From contig JACQTR010000114.1 of the NCBI GenBank assembly GCA_016210705.1, forward strand, positions 1 to 7,645: a stretch of 7,645 nucleotides of DNA, given 5' to 3'. The position numbers and the translations under genes are program-made. Source of the DNA: Chloroflexota bacterium (GTDB lineage: Bacteria > Chloroflexota > Dehalococcoidia > JACQTR01). Every line of letters begins with the position of its first letter. Positions within the stretch are counted from its first letter, which is position 1. Under the pieces are notes generated by a model that was not told the origin of the DNA, searched no databases, and saw only the letters and a program-made list of their open reading frames with translations. This document shows positions 6,160 through 7,645 of this stretch, in pieces.

Positions 6160-7224
6160 ATGGAACTAGCTATCATTGGCCTTCCACAAAGTGGCAAAAC
6201 CACCCTCTTCCAAGCTCTTACCCTCGGCCATGGCGAGACAGCTACCTCTATTGGACCTCACATAGGGGTGGTTAAAGTACCCGATCCACGGCTGGAGACT
6301 TTAACCAACGTTCTTCACCCTAAGCGAATAGTCCCCGCCGAAGTAAGATACCGTGACACGGGAGCCGCGCCTAAAGGCTTGGGTAAGGGAGAAGGTTTCG
6401 GCCCTCCCCATGTTGCTCAAATGGCTCAGAGCGACGCCCTCATCCACGTGGCACCAGCCTTCGTCGAGGATCAAAACCCCGAAGATTCAGTATCAACTAT
6501 AGACATGGAGTTGGCCTTTTCAGATATGGTCTTTATAGAAAGGCGGCTCCAACGCCTGGCTACGGACTTAAAGGGGGCCAAAGGCACAGAACGAGATGCC
6601 GCTCTAAGGGAGGAAACGCTGCTTCTAGAGATAAAGGCATCTCTAGAAGCCGACATCCCTCTTCGCCAGCAAAACCTAACCCGTGAACAAACCAAACTGA
6701 TAGAAAATTACCCCTTGCTTACCGCCAAACCCATGTTGTTAGTCTTTAACATTGGAGAAAAGAAATTGCCTCAAGCCCACTCCTTGGAAAAGACATGGCG
6801 TGACCAATTCTGTGCCCGCCATCGCGAAGTAGCTGCCCTGTGCTGTCGCCTGGAGATGGAGCTGGCCACTCTAGAAGAAAGCGAAGCACGGGAATTTCGC
6901 GCTGACTTAGGTTTAGAGGAGGCTGCCACCAACCAGGTTATTCGCCTCTCCTATCAGCTCTTGAGCCTCATAACCTTCTTTACGGTGGTCTCTGGCGAGA
7001 TTCGAGCATGGAGTATTCGCCAGGGCACAAATGCTCTGACTGCCTCCGGGAAGATCCACTCCGACATGGAGCGAGGATTTATCCGATCCGAGGTGATAGG
7101 CTGCGATGAATTAATAAAATATGGAAGCATGGCCGAGGCACGACGCCACGGCGCGGTGCGCTCCGAGGGCAAAAGCTATATCGTTAAAGATGGCGATGTT
7201 ATGACTGTCCTGTTTAATGTTTAA
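6160..7224 (+). CDS. Divergent YchF/OLA1-family P-loop NTPase with TGS domain
   Basis: The 354-residue protein resembles YchF (about 363 residues), a translation- and stress-linked P-loop ATPase of the Obg family. The P-loop GLPQSGKTTLFQAL (7-20) replaces the usual GLPNVGKSTLFNAL. Residues 66-81 align without gaps to the family's switch II block, ending in KGEGFG, but the DxxG glycine is Ala69. NIGE (197-200) keeps the NxxE adenine-specificity motif. The region 125-180 is charged and helical, the expected coiled-coil insertion. The C-terminal TGS domain (about 270-354) is well kept, with ITFFTVVSGEIRAWSI, SGKIHSDMERGFIRSEVI and IVKDGDVMTVLFNV. The ATG has no clear ribosome site. It starts 39 nt after the propeller gene and may be cotranscribed with it. 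The sequence probably represents a divergent paralogue rather than the canonical copy, so I give no symbol. Confidence 0.85.
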   Translation: MELAIIGLPQSGKTTLFQALTLGHGETATSIGPHIGVVKVPDPRLETLTNVLHPKRIVPAEVRYRDTGAAPKGLGKGEGFGPPHVAQMAQSDALIHVAPAFVEDQNPEDSVSTIDMELAFSDMVFIERRLQRLATDLKGAKGTERDAALREETLLLEIKASLEADIPLRQQNLTREQTKLIENYPLLTAKPMLLVFNIGEKKLPQAHSLEKTWRDQFCARHREVAALCCRLEMELATLEESEAREFRADLGLEEAATNQVIRLSYQLLSLITFFTVVSGEIRAWSIRQGTNALTASGKIHSDMERGFIRSEVIGCDELIKYGSMAEARRHGAVRSEGKSYIVKDGDVMTVLFNV

Positions 7225-7238
7225 CGTTTAACATTTAA
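7211..7238 (+). repeat. Heptamer tandem repeat spanning the ychF-like stop codon
   Basis: Four consecutive 7-base units read TGTTTAA, TGTTTAA, CGTTTAA and CATTTAA. The first two encode the conserved C-terminal FNV and the TAA stop. The array is also an imperfect palindrome (7211-7240): 13 of 15 positions pair around the central CG. It ends 2 bp before the -35 box of the tatA promoter. It could be an AT-rich upstream element or operator, or just replication slippage; no T-tract follows, so it is not a standard terminator. Confidence 0.75.
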
Positions 7239-7240
7239 CA

Positions 7241-7269
7241 TTGACTTGCTATCTTCAAGGTGTTATTCT
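7241..7269 (+). promoter_or_regulatory. Probable sigma-70-type promoter of tatA
   Basis: TTGACT (7241-7246, 5 of 6 consensus) and TATTCT (7264-7269, 4 of 6) are separated by 17 nt. Transcription would start near 7276, just before a run of eight G (7282-7289) that leads into the tatA ribosome site. The architecture suggests that tatA is transcribed independently of the ychF-like gene. Confidence 0.65.
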
Positions 7270-7286
7270 GGAATAGAGTACGGGGG

Positions 7287-7293
7287 GGGAGGT
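7287..7293 (+). promoter_or_regulatory. Strong ribosome binding site of tatA at the end of a G8 tract
   Basis: GGGAGGT lies 8 nt before ATG 7302 and is fused to a homopolymeric run of eight G (7282-7289). Changes in tract length would alter the early transcribed sequence but not the spacing from ribosome site to start codon. Confidence 0.8.
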
Positions 7294-7301
7294 AAGATAC
7301 A

Positions 7302-7496
7302 ATGCCATTTCGTTTAGGGCCGATGGAGCTGGTTATTATCCTGGTGATAGTTCTGCTCATTTTCGGCGTGGGAAGACTGCCCGAGGTTGGCGGAGCTATT
7401 GGTAAAGGAATCCGAGAGTTTCGCAAGTCCGCATCTGGAGAAAGTGAGCCCACCGAGGAGAAAAAGGAACCTAAAAAAGAGGAGAAGACCTCGTAG
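7302..7496 (+). CDS. tatA: Twin-arginine translocase subunit TatA/TatE
   Basis: This 64-residue membrane protein would form the translocation assembly of the Tat system, which exports folded proteins carrying twin-arginine signals. Residues 8-20 (MELVIILVIVLLI) form the short N-terminal membrane helix, followed by the invariant FG hinge (21-22). The amphipathic helix is GRLPEVGGAIGKGIREFRKS (24-43). The tail (44-64) is hydrophilic and rich in Glu and Lys, as is normal. The length and lack of a longer cytoplasmic domain fit TatA/E rather than TatB. It has its own promoter, a strong ribosome site and a terminator, so it seems monocistronic. No tatC lies in the window, so its partner must be encoded elsewhere or beyond the window. 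Confidence 0.93.
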   Translation: MPFRLGPMELVIILVIVLLIFGVGRLPEVGGAIGKGIREFRKSASGESEPTEEKKEPKKEEKTS

Positions 7497-7513
7497 GCGG
7501 TGGCAATCGGCTC

Positions 7514-7527
7514 ATAGGGAAACCTAT
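7514..7527 (+). other. Small hairpin with GAAA loop downstream of tatA
   Basis: ATAGG (7514-7518) and CCTAT (7523-7527) can form a 5-bp stem closed by a GAAA (GNRA) tetraloop, 17 nt after the tatA stop. No T-tract follows. It may protect the mRNA 3' end or be chance. Confidence 0.25.
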
Positions 7528-7543
7528 TAAGTAGAAGTCTCAA

Positions 7544-7586
7544 GAGGGGCAATCATGCTGAGATGCTTGGTTGCTCTCCTTTTTTT
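7544..7586 (+). terminator. Rho-independent terminator of tatA
   Basis: GAGGGGCAATCA (7544-7555) pairs with TGGTTGCTCTC (7568-7578). The stem has 11 pairs, including two G-U, with one bulged G. After one C comes a run of seven T (7580-7586). It begins 48 nt after the tatA stop and separates tatA from the next gene. Confidence 0.8.
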
Positions 7587-7597
7587 GAAATTTAAGT

Positions 7598-7603
7598 AAA
7601 GGA
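7598..7603 (+). promoter_or_regulatory. Ribosome binding site of the last gene
   Basis: AAAGGA lies 7 nt before ATG 7611 and supports that start. Only 24 nt separate the terminator T-tract from the ATG, and I see no good promoter there, so expression may depend on read-through or on a promoter within the terminator region. Confidence 0.6.
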
Positions 7604-7610
7604 ATCTTCT

Positions 7611-7645
7611 ATGTTAAAGACCCGTTTCACCGAGATGCTGGGCAT
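7611..7645 (+). CDS. Start of a probable nitronate monooxygenase / FabK-like flavoprotein (3' end outside window)
   Basis: Only 11 complete codons are visible: MLKTRFTEMLG, with a partial codon AT that fits Ile or Met. This N-terminus is characteristic of the 2-nitropropane dioxygenase family (nitronate monooxygenase, FMN-dependent TIM barrel, related to enoyl-ACP reductase FabK). These proteins often begin with LKTRFTELLGIEYPI and continue to a QGGM motif. The diagnostic part lies outside the window, so the call is provisional and the alternatives within the family cannot be told apart. Confidence 0.5.
   Translation, partial: MLKTRFTEMLG

Noticed and set aside
7235..7552. Minus-strand ORF of 105 codons opposite tatA
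   Set aside because: It overlaps the promoter, gene and terminator region of a clear tatA and has no recognisable features.
7567..7596. Promoter for the last gene made of TTGGTT and TTTAAG
   Set aside because: Both boxes are weak, the spacing is 18 nt and the -35 lies in the terminator stem. This is not enough to call a promoter.

Overview
The window looks like a bacterial chromosome segment of mixed housekeeping and accessory genes. The protein flavour (Fmt with an RHRGPSPI active-site loop, a divergent YchF-type ATPase, a membrane-anchored PQQ-like propeller, a CoaX-CoaBC pair) suggests Chloroflexota, perhaps Dehalococcoidia. That placement is an inference from remembered family resemblance, not a search. 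I see no rRNA, tRNA, CRISPR array, insertion sequence or prophage gene.

Left part (1-4787). The window opens inside a metallo-beta-lactamase-fold hydrolase on the plus strand. It runs convergently, 8 bp apart, into a long minus-strand block. In transcription order this block is fmt, two unrelated GNAT acetyltransferases, a 46-codon methyltransferase N-terminal remnant, coaX and coaBC. CoaX phosphorylates pantothenate and CoaBC performs the next two steps to 4'-phosphopantetheine. The two genes are 8 nt apart, with their own plausible promoter upstream of coaX. The GNAT genes and methyltransferase stub, with longer spacers, look like a partly decayed accessory insertion between core genes.

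Right part (4788-7645). A divergent intergenic region carries a near-consensus promoter for a 415-residue signal-anchored eight-blade beta-propeller protein. It is followed by a YchF-like P-loop NTPase with an altered DxxG motif. A heptamer tandem repeat lies across the ychF-like stop codon. Next comes a monocistronic-looking tatA with its own promoter, strong ribosome binding site and Rho-independent terminator. The window ends 11 codons into a gene whose N-terminus resembles nitronate monooxygenase/FabK-type flavoproteins.

I did not find a convincing new multi-gene system. The points most worth a second look are the methyltransferase remnant in front of coaX, the divergent YchF, the Cys-to-Ser and Asn-to-Asp changes in CoaC, the insertion in propeller blade 5, and the repeat/G-tract architecture around tatA.
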